Assembly: GCF_000024345.1 (NCBI RefSeq) | Contig: NC_013729.1 | Span: forward strand, 4,774,001 to 4,838,000 | Source: Kribbella flavida DSM 17836 | Lineage (GTDB): Bacteria > Actinomycetota > Actinomycetes > Propionibacteriales > Kribbellaceae | DNA: 64,000 nucleotides | Direction: 5' to 3' | Shown here: in pieces, positions 54,696 to 63,165 of the stretch | Layout: each line of letters begins with the position of its first letter | Position numbering within the stretch: the stretch's first letter is position 1 | The notes under the pieces: model-generated | What the model saw: the letters and a program-made list of their open reading frames with translations, nothing else | Told to the model about the DNA's origin: nothing | The model's database searches: none | Position numbers and translations under genes: made by a program

Positions 54696-55891
54696 GGCGC
54701 CGTTCTCCTTTCCGGCGGCTGGGCCGCCACCACACCGCCCGGCAAGGGAAGCTCGGCCAGGACCCGCCATCCGTGCTCGCCGTGTTCCCCGACCGTCAGT
54801 CGTCCGTCCAACGCGTCGATCCGCTCGCTCATTCCGATCAGTCCGTAGCCGTCGGCCGAGTGACGGTTGCGGCCGCGGCCCTGCCGCGTGCCGTCGTTGC
54901 ACACCTCGACCCGCAGGCAGTGCCGATCGGCGGCCGGTTCCACGGTGACAGTGATGCGTCGAGCGTCCGGCGCATGCTTGCGCACGTTGGTCAGGGACTC
55001 GAGCAGCACACGATGCACCGTCGACACCGTCTCCGGAGCGACCGAGAGGCCGGCGAGTTCGGGCGCGAGCCGCAGCCTGACGGCCTTGTCCCCGTCGATG
55101 GCCGCCTCGATGGTCTCCACCAGGTTCCCGGCCCTGGGTGGAAGCTGCTGGTCGGGGCTGCGCAGCATCACCACCAGCCGCCGTACGGCGCTGAGTGCCT
55201 CGGCCCCGGCCCGCTCGATCTCTCCGAGCAACTCCCGCTCCTGCCCGTCGGCGAGCACGACCTGGGCCGCCTGGGTGCGCACCACAACCCCCGTGATGTG
55301 GTGGGCGACCAGGTCGTGCAGCTCCCGGGCCAGCGCGAGCCGTTCCCGGTTCCGCGCCGCGATCTGGGCGGCCTCGCGGCGGGCGTCGGCGTCGCGCAGG
55401 ATCAGTCCGACCGCCACGCCGACACCCCACAGCAGTGCCCACAGGACGGCGACGGTGAGGTTGACCGAGACGAAGCCGTGCCGCAGGACGGGCGCGATGA
55501 CGACGATCAAGCCGCCGGCCACCGCGATCCCGCCGGCTTGCCGCGGCCGCAGCTGGTGACAGCTCGCTCCGATCAGCAGGATCAAAGCGAGCGTCTCGGT
55601 GTCACCGGCGAGCCGTCCGCCCGGCTTGGCGAGAAAGCCAATCAGGCTGCACACCAGCGAGAGGACGATGGCGGCCGTCGCCAGCTGCGCGAGCATGCCC
55701 GGCCGCCAGCGCCGGAGTACCGCGAGCACGCCGATCGCCGCGCCCGCGCCGAAGTACAGGATCTCCCCCGCCGGCGGCGAGTCCTCCAGCACCAGGCGTC
55801 GGACGACCTGCTCGATGTTCAGGCCGAGCAGGACGACGACTTCGGCGATGAACAGGCCCCGGCGCAACGGCCTGTTGGTGGCGAGGATCAC
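54692..55891 (-). CDS. NarL-type sensor histidine kinase (HisKA_3)
   Basis: A 399-residue kinase from GTG 55891 with GGAAGGA upstream. N-terminal membrane part of about five helices (11-165), then HisKA_3 with H192 in LARELHDLVAHHITG, and a HATPase domain with VLLESLTNVRKHAPDA and DGYGLIGMSERIDALDGRLTVG. There is no extracellular domain, so it probably senses within the membrane, as DesK or LiaS-like kinases do. Translation is coupled to the response regulator that follows. Confidence 0.93.
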   Translation of the reverse strand: MILATNRPLRRGLFIAEVVVLLGLNIEQVVRRLVLEDSPPAGEILYFGAGAAIGVLAVLRRWRPGMLAQLATAAIVLSLVCSLIGFLAKPGGRLAGDTETLALILLIGASCHQLRPRQAGGIAVAGGLIVVIAPVLRHGFVSVNLTVAVLWALLWGVGVAVGLILRDADARREAAQIAARNRERLALARELHDLVAHHITGVVVRTQAAQVVLADGQERELLGEIERAGAEALSAVRRLVVMLRSPDQQLPPRAGNLVETIEAAIDGDKAVRLRLAPELAGLSVAPETVSTVHRVLLESLTNVRKHAPDARRITVTVEPAADRHCLRVEVCNDGTRQGRGRNRHSADGYGLIGMSERIDALDGRLTVGEHGEHGWRVLAELPLPGGVVAAQPPERRTAP

Positions 55892-55941
55892 CGAGTCGTC
55901 GTCCTTCCGTACTGGGAGTCTGGCGCCCAGGGGATTCGGCG

Positions 55942-57450
55942 TCAGCGGGGTTCTGCGTCGGCTGTGCAGTGGTAGCTGTGTGTGGGGCGTTGGCCGGTGG
56001 TGAGGAAGGTGGTGACGGCGTGTTTGGCGCACTGGTTCTTGCCGGCAGGGTAGACGCCGTGGCCGCCTTGGTCGGCGGTGACCATGGTGGCACGGTGGCC
56101 GAAGGCCCGCAGGAGTTTGTGGGCGCCGGCCAGTGGGGTGGCGGGGTCGCGGAGGTTTTGCACCAGCAGCACGTTCGCGGGACCTTGGTCGGTGATGCGG
56201 ACCGGGGGTTGGGTGGGTTCGGGCCAGAACGCGCAGGGCTGGATGTTGGCGCCGGCCGCGCCGAACAGGGGGTAGCGGATCCGGTCGATGGCGACGTTGC
56301 GCTGGTAGGTGTGGACCGAGCGTGGCCAGCGGGAGTCGTTGCAGATGATGTAGTAGCGGGCCGAGATCAGGTTGTCCGCGTCCTGGCCGGCGGTGGTGGC
56401 GGTGGTGGTGCCGGCGGGGACCGGTGGTTCCTGGCCGGCGTTCACGGCGCGCCAGATGCCGGCCAGGGTGGGGAACTGCTGCCCGCCGTACATGAAGACG
56501 AACGTCAGCAGCCGGAAGGTGGAGCCGTCGATGGTCTGGAGCGGTTTGGTGTCCAGGCGCGCGGCGAGTTGGAAGTATTTCGCGGTGACCTGGGCCGGTG
56601 TGCGGCCCAGGCCGTACTCGCGGTGGTTGGCTGCGGCGTACTTGGCGAAGTCGGGGAACCGGTCGGCGAAACCGCGCGCGAACAGGCGGTCGTTGGGGTA
56701 GTCCCAGCCGTCGGGGCCGACGTTGCTGTCGAGCACGATCCGGTCGCTGCGGTGCGGGAACAGCGTGGTGTAGACCGCGCCGAGGTGGGTGCCCCAGGAA
56801 GCACCGGCGAAGGAGATCTTCGCCTCTCCCAGCGCGACCCGGATCCGATCCATGTCGCGGGCGGTGTTCGCGGTGCTGGTGTGGGGCAGCATCCAGGCCG
56901 TCTTCGACGCAGCGCACTGCTGGGCGATCTGCTTGACCTGCGCGGCCCGCTTGGTGACGTCGGCCGCGTGGCGCGCGTACGGCGGAACGTTGCCCGCGGC
57001 CTGCTGCTCCACGCTCAGGTCACAGGTCACCGGCGTACTGCGGCCCATGCCACGCGGGTCCATCCCGATCACGTCGTAGCTGTCGCGCACACTCTGCGGC
57101 AGACCCATCGCGACCAGAAACGCCGGATAGTTCTGCCCCGGAGACGGCCCACCAGGATTGGTCAGCAACACCCCCCGCCGCTTCTCGGGCTTGGTGCTGG
57201 CCAACCGCGACACGGCGATGTCGATCATCCGGCCATCAGGCTTACGGTAATCCAACGGCACCTTCACCGTGCCGCACTGCATCCCCTCCGGAAGCGGCAC
57301 CGGAGAAATCTCCACCGGACACTTACTCCACTGGATACCACCCGACGGTGATGCTTGCGACGCTGCGGCGCCGATCTTGGAGACTCCCGGGACCAGGGCG
57401 GTCACCACCGCGGCAATGGCAACCGTCAGCGGAATGGCTGTGCGTCTCAT
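55942..57450 (-). CDS. Secreted alpha/beta hydrolase, tripeptidyl aminopeptidase (TAP)-like
   Basis: A 502-residue protein from ATG 57450, with GGAGGG upstream. Signal peptide about 1-30 (MRRTAIPLTVAIAAVVTALV). Alpha/beta-hydrolase core: GVLLTNPGGPSPGQNYPAFL (oxyanion), DVIGMDPRGMGRS, nucleophile S218 in FAGASWGTHLGA, acid Asp in VQNLRDPATPLAGA and His in ADQGGHGVYPAGKNQCAKHAV. This matches the TAP-like secreted peptidases of Streptomyces (SlpD/SlpE group), which remove N-terminal tripeptides or dipeptides. It is upstream of the two-component pair on the same strand, 50 nt away. Confidence 0.92.
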   Translation of the reverse strand: MRRTAIPLTVAIAAVVTALVPGVSKIGAAASQASPSGGIQWSKCPVEISPVPLPEGMQCGTVKVPLDYRKPDGRMIDIAVSRLASTKPEKRRGVLLTNPGGPSPGQNYPAFLVAMGLPQSVRDSYDVIGMDPRGMGRSTPVTCDLSVEQQAAGNVPPYARHAADVTKRAAQVKQIAQQCAASKTAWMLPHTSTANTARDMDRIRVALGEAKISFAGASWGTHLGAVYTTLFPHRSDRIVLDSNVGPDGWDYPNDRLFARGFADRFPDFAKYAAANHREYGLGRTPAQVTAKYFQLAARLDTKPLQTIDGSTFRLLTFVFMYGGQQFPTLAGIWRAVNAGQEPPVPAGTTTATTAGQDADNLISARYYIICNDSRWPRSVHTYQRNVAIDRIRYPLFGAAGANIQPCAFWPEPTQPPVRITDQGPANVLLVQNLRDPATPLAGAHKLLRAFGHRATMVTADQGGHGVYPAGKNQCAKHAVTTFLTTGQRPTHSYHCTADAEPR

Positions 57451-57591
57451 GTTTCCCTCCGAAAGGCGCTGTGAACGCCGCCAGTCTTCGGGAGTCACTC
57501 GTGGCAGACACCCACCCGCAGACCATTTCGCCCGGCCGAAAGTACTAGACGGCCGCGAAGCGGGCTGCGGCTGGTAGCGCTGAGCCGATCG

Positions 57592-58629
57592 TCAGGTCCA
57601 GTAGAGCGAGCGGGCTGCTGGGAGATGATCTGCCAGCGCGATGTCGAACCAGGTGCGCAGCTCACGCATCTCAGCTGCTGTGTACACGTACTTGACGGCG
57701 CCGAACTTGCCGAACTTGCGGCTGCGACGCTCAGGGTCCATCTCCAGCTTGGTGCGCGGGTACCAGGACTCCAGCACCTCCTTGCTGCCCGGCGTGAAGC
57801 GGTGGGTGATGCACTCGACGGTGAGGTCGGCGTCGGCGGGCAGCGCTGCAGCCGCCGACTCGAGCAGCGCGGTGTACTGCTCGCGCCAGCCCTCCACCGG
57901 CATGATCGGAGCAATCGTCAGCCCCACCGGGTAGCCGGCGCGGGCCAGCGCACCCAGTCCCGCGAGGCGGACAGCGACCGGATCGGTGCCGCCCTCGAAC
58001 CGGCCCGCGACGCTGTCGGCGTTGACCGAGGCACGGATGCGGGTGCGGCCGCCGTGCGGAAGGTCGAGCAGGCCGTCGACGGCGCCGTACTTGGTCGTCG
58101 CCCGCAGCTGCACCGGCCCGGGAAACGCGTGGGTGCCGACGTGCGTAATGGCCGCGGCGAGGCTGCCCGTCACCGGCTCGATACCGAGCGGATCGGTGTA
58201 GCAGGACGCCTCGTACGTCGTGCCCTCGCCGGCCCGCGCGGTACGGGTGGAGGTGACGGTGCCGCGCCCGACATAGGCGTCCATGCCGGCGAGAATGTCG
58301 TCGAGATCGGCGTACACGCGGGTGATCGGCGGCCCGCTGAGCGACCCTGCCAGGTAGCAGTACTGGCAGTGGGCGGGGCAGCCGCGGGCCAGGTCGAGTC
58401 GCCAGTCGGCGCTGGGCGCAATCGGCTGCAGTTTGCGTGCCGAGGGCGGACTGACCACGACGGCGAGCGTGGCCTTGGCCCGGGCGTAGGCTGCGCGCTC
58501 GTCCTCGCCGCCGAGCCCGCTGATGCGGTCCGAGCGCAGCAACGTGATGTCGGTGACGCCGGCGGCCTCGACCCGGGCGAGCACCTCGCGGGTGTGCGCG
58601 CGCTCGCCGGCCGAGCGCGTGACGAGCAC
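57592..58629 (-). CDS. Radical SAM protein, spore photoproduct lyase-like (start uncertain)
   Basis: At least 345 residues from GTG 58629. The radical-SAM cluster CPAHCQYCYL (C84, C88, C91) follows DWRLDLARG; other SPL-like parts are KLQPIAPSA, ITRVYADLDDILAGMDAYVGRG, LRATTKYGAVDGLL, RIRASVNADSV, VGLTIAPIMPVEGWREQY and SWYPRTKLEMDPERRSRKFGKFGAVKYVY. In Bacillus, SPL repairs spore photoproduct with SAM; in non-sporulating actinobacteria the role is unclear. Family-like residues RRPKLWTPKH lie before the first usable in-frame start, and a good ATG (58680) is in another frame. A frameshift or non-standard start is possible. Confidence 0.82.
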   Translation of the reverse strand: MLVTRSAGERAHTREVLARVEAAGVTDITLLRSDRISGLGGEDERAAYARAKATLAVVVSPPSARKLQPIAPSADWRLDLARGCPAHCQYCYLAGSLSGPPITRVYADLDDILAGMDAYVGRGTVTSTRTARAGEGTTYEASCYTDPLGIEPVTGSLAAAITHVGTHAFPGPVQLRATTKYGAVDGLLDLPHGGRTRIRASVNADSVAGRFEGGTDPVAVRLAGLGALARAGYPVGLTIAPIMPVEGWREQYTALLESAAAALPADADLTVECITHRFTPGSKEVLESWYPRTKLEMDPERRSRKFGKFGAVKYVYTAAEMRELRTWFDIALADHLPAARSLYWT

Positions 58630-58784
58630 GTGCTTGGGAGTCCACAGCTTCGGGCGGCGGGTGAACCGGAGATGTCCATTACCTTGTACAACACCGGGCC
58701 GAGCCTCGGGATGCCGTTCTGCGGTCTGCTGCGGGCGTGACCCGCGCCACCCCGGTGAGCGCCGATCCCGAAGGGCTCCCGACG

Positions 58785-59567
58785 TCAGCCTGACCGTGAG
58801 GATGGGCCGAGATAGGTCGCGCTCGGAGCTCCGGTATGGGCAGAGCGTTCGACCACGGCATCGACGGCGTAGACCTGCTGGATCAGAGTCGCGGTCAAGA
58901 CCTCCGCCGGAGCTCCAGTGGCGACCACCCGGCCCTGGGCGAGCACCGCGAGTCGATCGCAGAACCGCGCGGCCAGGTTGAGGTCGTGCAGCGCTGTCAC
59001 GACCGTGAGCCCGAGGCCGCGCAGGAGGGTGAGCGTCTCGAGTTGGTAGCGGATGTCGAGGTGGTTCGTCGGCTCGTCGAGCACGATGGTTTCCGGCTCC
59101 TGGGCCAAGGCCCGGGCGAGCTGGGCGCGCTGCCGTTCGCCGCCGGACAGGGTTTGCCACGAACGGTCGCGGTAGGCACTCATTCCGGTCACCGCGAGGG
59201 CGTAGTCGATCGCGGCGTGGTCGGCCCGGCCGAGTGGGGCGAAGGTACCGCGGTACGGCGTACGGCCGAGCGCGACGGTCTCGTCCACCGTGATGTCGGA
59301 GTGGACCTCCGGCGACTGCTCGACGATCGCCAGTCGCCGTGCGACGGTACGCCGGGCGGCGCCCCGCAGCGGCTGTCCGCCGAGCAGGACGGTCCCCCGG
59401 TCCGGGCGCCGAAGGCCGGCCAGGATGCGAAGCAGCGAGGTTTTGCCCGCACCGTTGGGACCGAGCACACCGAGCACCTCCCCCGCGCGCGCTTCGAGGT
59501 CCACTCCGTCGAGGATGCGGACACCGCCGGCCGTCCAGTCGATGCCGGAGGCAACCACGGCGGTCAC
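58785..59567 (-). CDS. ABC importer ATPase, FecE/BtuD type (second cassette)
   Basis: A 260-residue ATPase, GTG overlapping the permease stop (GTGA). Walker A VLGPNGAGKTSLLR, signature LSGGERQRAQLARALAQEP, Walker B TIVLDEPTNHLD, switch His in TALHDLNLAARFCD. The same order of motifs and a very similar sequence are seen in the ATPase at 32863-33684, so the cassettes are paralogous. Last gene of a four-gene operon. Confidence 0.95.
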   Translation of the reverse strand: MTAVVASGIDWTAGGVRILDGVDLEARAGEVLGVLGPNGAGKTSLLRILAGLRRPDRGTVLLGGQPLRGAARRTVARRLAIVEQSPEVHSDITVDETVALGRTPYRGTFAPLGRADHAAIDYALAVTGMSAYRDRSWQTLSGGERQRAQLARALAQEPETIVLDEPTNHLDIRYQLETLTLLRGLGLTVVTALHDLNLAARFCDRLAVLAQGRVVATGAPAEVLTATLIQQVYAVDAVVERSAHTGAPSATYLGPSSRSG

Positions 59568-60664
59568 TGCCGGGCCGCCTTGCGCAGCACGAGCGCGAAC
59601 ACCGGCGCGCCGATCAGCGCGGTGATCACCCCGACCGGGACCTCCCGCGGCGAGAACGCTGTCCGGGCAAACGCGTCGACCCAGATCAGGAAGATCGCCC
59701 CGCCGAGACCCGTCAGCGGCAGCAGCAACCGATGTGTGCCCCCGGCAAGCAACCGCGCGATGTGCGGCACCAGCAGCCCGATGAAGCCGATCGCGCCGGA
59801 GGCCGCCACGGCCGCCGCGGTCATCACGGCGGTGAGCACCATCAGCACGACCCTGACCTTGGTGACGTCGATCCCCAGCGAGGCAGCGGTGTCCCAGCCG
59901 AAAACGAACGCGTCCAGCGCGGGAGCGAAGAACAGGCAGCACAGGGCGCCGGCCACGATGACCACGGCAGCGACCGTCAGCGAGGGCCATCGCGCACCGC
60001 CGAGCGAACCGAGCAACCAGTACGTGAAGGCCCGCGTGGCGTCCGCGTCACCGTCGAGCATCAGCACCAGCGAGGTGAGCGCCGAGAAGAACTGCGACAC
60101 CAGTACGCCGGTCAGCACCACCCGCGCGGGGTTGGACACCCGTCCACCACCGATGAGCAGCAGCACGATCGCGAACGCCGCCAAGGCGCCGGCGAAAGCC
60201 CCCGTCGACAGCGTGACGGCGCCGGATCCGAGGCCCAGGATCATCACCGACACCGCGCCCGTCGAGGCCCCTGAGCTGACCCCGAGCAGGTACGGCTCGG
60301 CGAGCGGATTGCGGGTGATCGACTGCAACACCGCGCCGCAGACCGACAAGCCCAGTCCGATCACGCCCGCGAGCAGCACGCGGGGCAGCCGCGACTCCCA
60401 GATCAGCGCGTCGATCAGCGGAGACGGCGCCGGAACGGGTGCCAGGTCGCCGAGCCGGAGATGACGCAGGATGATGCCCAGGACGTCGGCAGCGCCGATG
60501 TTCGCCGTACCGACGAACGCCGCCACCACAATCGAGACCAGCAGTGCGCCGCCGAACGAACCGATGAGCAAGGTCGAGCGCATCCGGCCGGCAAATCCCC
60601 GCCGGCCGGCCACCGGCTCCGGGTCGACGGTGTCGGCCGAGGGCGCCTTCAGGAGCTTGGTCAT
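59564..60664 (-). CDS. FecCD-family ABC importer permease (second cassette)
   Basis: A 366-residue permease of about ten TMs. Signatures: SRLPRVLLAGVIGLGLSVCGAVLQSITRNPLAEPYLLGVSSGAS, SLGIDVTKVR, GAIGFIGLLVPHIARLLAGG. ATG overlaps the methyltransferase stop (ATGA). Its closest counterpart here is the permease at 31778-32866. It forms a type II importer with the ATPase and the binding protein of this operon. Confidence 0.93.
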   Translation of the reverse strand: MTKLLKAPSADTVDPEPVAGRRGFAGRMRSTLLIGSFGGALLVSIVVAAFVGTANIGAADVLGIILRHLRLGDLAPVPAPSPLIDALIWESRLPRVLLAGVIGLGLSVCGAVLQSITRNPLAEPYLLGVSSGASTGAVSVMILGLGSGAVTLSTGAFAGALAAFAIVLLLIGGGRVSNPARVVLTGVLVSQFFSALTSLVLMLDGDADATRAFTYWLLGSLGGARWPSLTVAAVVIVAGALCCLFFAPALDAFVFGWDTAASLGIDVTKVRVVLMVLTAVMTAAAVAASGAIGFIGLLVPHIARLLAGGTHRLLLPLTGLGGAIFLIWVDAFARTAFSPREVPVGVITALIGAPVFALVLRKAARQ

Positions 60665-61455
60665 CGCCGCGCGAACACCACGACGTCGTCGTAGTGCCGC
60701 CAAATGGTCCCTGTCTCGCCGAACCCCGCGGCTCCGAGCGCCTGCAGGTGCAGCCCGAGCGGCGCATGCGGAGTAGGCGGCCGGTCCGCGAACCTGCGTT
60801 CGCGCTCGGCCAGCCGCTGCCCGAGCTCGGGGATCTCCACGGCGTCGGTCCACCACTCGTCCCAGGTCTGCGCTCCCCCGTCGTGCGCCAAGCGCTGAGT
60901 CTGCTCGTCATCCAGGGCGGCCAGTTCGGTGAGGAACGGCTGGGACCGCGGGTCGTAGCGCAGGTGATCGGCGTTCATGAACACGCCGTCCGTCGGCAGC
61001 AGCTCCCCGAGAGTCGCGTAGACGGCGACGAGCTCAGCCGGCTTCAGCCAGTGCAGAGCGGTCGACGACACGGCAGCGTGCACCGGGCCGGCCGGCAACT
61101 GCCTCACCCAAGCTGCTCCGGCGAGGTCCGCGTCGACCGCGGTGAAGCGGTCGCCGTACCGGCCGGTGAGCCAGGTCTCGGCGAGCGCGAGCAGGACAGG
61201 GTCGTAGTCGAGGCCGATCACGCGAGCCCCGGAGAAGCGCTCCAGGATCCGCCCGGCGAGACTTCCCGGACCGCACGCCAGGTCGAGCACGGTCAGCCCC
61301 GCGCCGTCGGCGGTGAACTCGTCCGACCCGGCACAGAGCTGCGCCAGCACGTCCCCCATGATCGCGAAGCGCTGCTCGCGGTGGTTGATGTAGGCGGCCT
61401 GCTGGTCGTCCCAGCGCTGGATGAGCCGCTCGATCGGCTTCGGCGTCCCGGTCAT
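60661..61455 (-). CDS. Class I SAM-dependent methyltransferase inside importer operon
   Basis: A 264-residue methyltransferase. Motif I VLDLACGPGSLAGRIL, acidic loop VIGLDYDPVLLALAE, VDADL and AVSSTALHWL are the standard SAM-binding pieces of class I enzymes. ATG overlaps the binding-protein stop, and its own stop overlaps the permease start. Placement between the binding protein and the permease is unusual and ties the enzyme to the imported compound: it may methylate the metallophore or a breakdown product. The methyl acceptor is unknown. Confidence 0.9.
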   Translation of the reverse strand: MTGTPKPIERLIQRWDDQQAAYINHREQRFAIMGDVLAQLCAGSDEFTADGAGLTVLDLACGPGSLAGRILERFSGARVIGLDYDPVLLALAETWLTGRYGDRFTAVDADLAGAAWVRQLPAGPVHAAVSSTALHWLKPAELVAVYATLGELLPTDGVFMNADHLRYDPRSQPFLTELAALDDEQTQRLAHDGGAQTWDEWWTDAVEIPELGQRLAERERRFADRPPTPHAPLGLHLQALGAAGFGETGTIWRHYDDVVVFARR

Positions 61456-62486
61456 CGCGGCGCGCCCAGCCGCACGAGTCCCTGCGCGACCGCGGAGATC
61501 GCCTCGACACTGTGGATCGAGGGATCCATCGCCTGCCCTGGTACGACGATGAAGCGGTCGTTGCGAACGGCGTCCATCTTGTTCGTCAACGGGTCGCGCT
61601 TGAGGAACGCGATCTTCTCCTTGGCCGTGTCGCCCGGGTACCCACGGGTCAGGTCCGCCAGCACGATCGCGTCCGGTTTCCGCGCCGCGATCTCGTCCCA
61701 GCTGACCTCGGGCCACTTGGTCGAGGCATCGTCGAACAGGTTCTCGGCTCCGAGCATCTCCGTCACCGTCTGCGGCAGACCGCCCGGGCCTGCCACCGAC
61801 GGCGTGGCCGACGACGCCGCGGTCGAGTAGAACCACACCAGCTTGGGCTTACCGGCGACCTTCTGCGCGAGTTCCTGGCCCTGGTCCACGACCGCCTGCT
61901 GATCGGCGACCAGCTTCTCCCCCGCCTCCCGGACACCGAAGATCCGGGCGATCGCCCGGATCTCGTCGAACAGCATCTCGAACTTCGCACCGCCCGCCAC
62001 GGACGCGTGGTAGGTGCAGTCGAACTCGGTCAGGTACGTCGGCACCCCGAGCTTGTGCAGCTCGGCCCGCTCGCCGGCGTTCTGCGCGGTCAAGAACGAG
62101 GCGAACGACGAGTAGACAAAGTCCGGCTGCGCCTCGAGCAGCGTCTCGTGCTTGAGCAAACCCTTGCTGAGCAGCGGAACCTTCCGGTACGCCGCCGCGA
62201 TGTCGGCCGGCACCGGATCGGTCTCGTACGCCGTACCGGCCAGCCGGTCGCCGAGCCCCAGCCGGATCATGATCTCCGTCGCGGACTGGTTGAGCGACAC
62301 CGCCCGAGTGGGCGCGCGCGGCACGGTCACCTTCGACCCACAGTTGTCGTAGCTGAGCGGGTAGGCGTCCGTCCCGTCCTGCGCGCCGGCCGCCTCGACG
62401 GTGGCGGGGGCCTCGGTGCCACCGCACCCCGCGACGGCGAGTAGCGCAGCAGTCACTACGCTAATGATAGTCGTTTTCATTTTCAC
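61452..62486 (-). CDS. ABC importer substrate-binding lipoprotein, NCG-type (second cassette)
   Basis: A 344-residue lipoprotein: signal peptide with lipobox AVAGC (C20), mature part beginning YPLSYDNCGSKVTVPRAPTRAVSLNQSATEIMIRLGLGDRL. The NCG motif and the SATEIMIRLGL stretch match its relative at 33681-34703. FDCTYHA and NLFDDASTKWPEVSWDEIAARKPDAIVLAD belong to the helical-backbone binding-protein family. A second Met at codon 3 (62480) is an equally good start; the first codons lie within the Zur-like palindrome. First gene of the operon. Confidence 0.92.
   Translation of the reverse strand: MKMKTTIISVVTAALLAVAGCGGTEAPATVEAAGAQDGTDAYPLSYDNCGSKVTVPRAPTRAVSLNQSATEIMIRLGLGDRLAGTAYETDPVPADIAAAYRKVPLLSKGLLKHETLLEAQPDFVYSSFASFLTAQNAGERAELHKLGVPTYLTEFDCTYHASVAGGAKFEMLFDEIRAIARIFGVREAGEKLVADQQAVVDQGQELAQKVAGKPKLVWFYSTAASSATPSVAGPGGLPQTVTEMLGAENLFDDASTKWPEVSWDEIAARKPDAIVLADLTRGYPGDTAKEKIAFLKRDPLTNKMDAVRNDRFIVVPGQAMDPSIHSVEAISAVAQGLVRLGAPR
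62463..62481. promoter_or_regulatory. Zur/Fur-type palindrome at the head of the second importer operon
   Basis: On the minus strand AATGAAAAC-G-ACTATCATT: one half-site is identical to that at 31752-31760 and the whole box matches the first one at 16 of 19 positions. It overlaps the start codons of the binding protein (ATG 62486 and 62480). Repressor binding here would cover the transcription start. Confidence 0.65.
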
Positions 62487-62492
62487 GACCGG

Positions 62493-62523
62493 AGCTTAAC
62501 CGGTCATCCCGGCACCTGGTCAA
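62493..62523 (-). promoter_or_regulatory. Promoter of the second importer operon
   Basis: On the minus strand TTGACC (62523-62518) and TAAGCT (62498-62493), spacer 19. This puts +1 within a few nt of the start codon at 62486, so the mRNA is leaderless or nearly so and the Zur-like box sits on +1. Confidence 0.5.
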
Positions 62524-62634
62524 GGTCGCGTGACGGACCGCACGGCGACGACGCGGAGCCCGTCTGGCCGTTAGCTGTCAGGGGCGCCTCGGTGCGCAAC
62601 TGCTGGGCAGAATGCTTCCGATGAGGCGGTTCGA

Positions 62635-63036
62635 ATGATCGACTGGCGGCAGGCTCTGCCCGCGGCGCTGACGAGCTTGCTCGCGCTCGTGGGCGGCATC
62701 GTGCTGCTCGCCCACCCCTCCGACTTCGCCGCGGATCCGGTCATCCGGCTGCTCGTCATTGGGTTCATGGCCCTCTGCGCTTCGCTCTTGGTTCTGTTCG
62801 GCCTTCGGGTGCTGGGCGCATCGGACCGAGCAGTTCGCGGGGTGATCCCGGCCGGAACTCTGACCATGCTCGCCTGCCTGGTGGCCGCGCTCCACCTGAA
62901 GGGCCAGCTCTGGGGAAGCCTGATCGTCATCGTTGCCGAGCTCATCGGCCTCGTCGCCGTCGGCACCGTATGGACCCTGCTCCACCGCCGCCGAAGGCGC
63001 CGCAAACCGTCTGAAAGCGGTACCGGCCGCGAATGA
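62635..63036 (+). CDS. Small four-helix membrane protein
   Basis: A 133-residue protein, GAGG before ATG 62635. Four hydrophobic segments (about 8-27, 36-58, 66-85, 90-112: LPAALTSLLALVGGIVLL, VIRLLVIGFMALCASLLVLFGL, GVIPAGTLTMLACLVAAL, LWGSLIVIVAELIGLVAVG) and a very basic C-terminal tail (HRRRRRRKPSES). No known domain; possibly an accessory membrane protein. It is divergent from the second importer operon across 148 bp. Confidence 0.65.
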   Translation: MIDWRQALPAALTSLLALVGGIVLLAHPSDFAADPVIRLLVIGFMALCASLLVLFGLRVLGASDRAVRGVIPAGTLTMLACLVAALHLKGQLWGSLIVIVAELIGLVAVGTVWTLLHRRRRRRKPSESGTGRE

Positions 63037-63165
63037 CGGCGCAGCGTCCGCGCGGACCGAGTGGCGGAACCCGCTCCAGATCGGCGACCTCCCGCGCACG
63101 CTGCCTTGCTGTCAGCTTGAGGACAACCCGGCCGTCGACGCGCGCGATCCCCGTACGTTGGCCGG

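Noticed and set aside
56078-57351. Valine/glycine-rich open frame on the plus strand across the TAP-like hydrolase gene.
   Set aside because: It is antisense to a gene with a full catalytic triad and signal peptide and has no recognisable domain.
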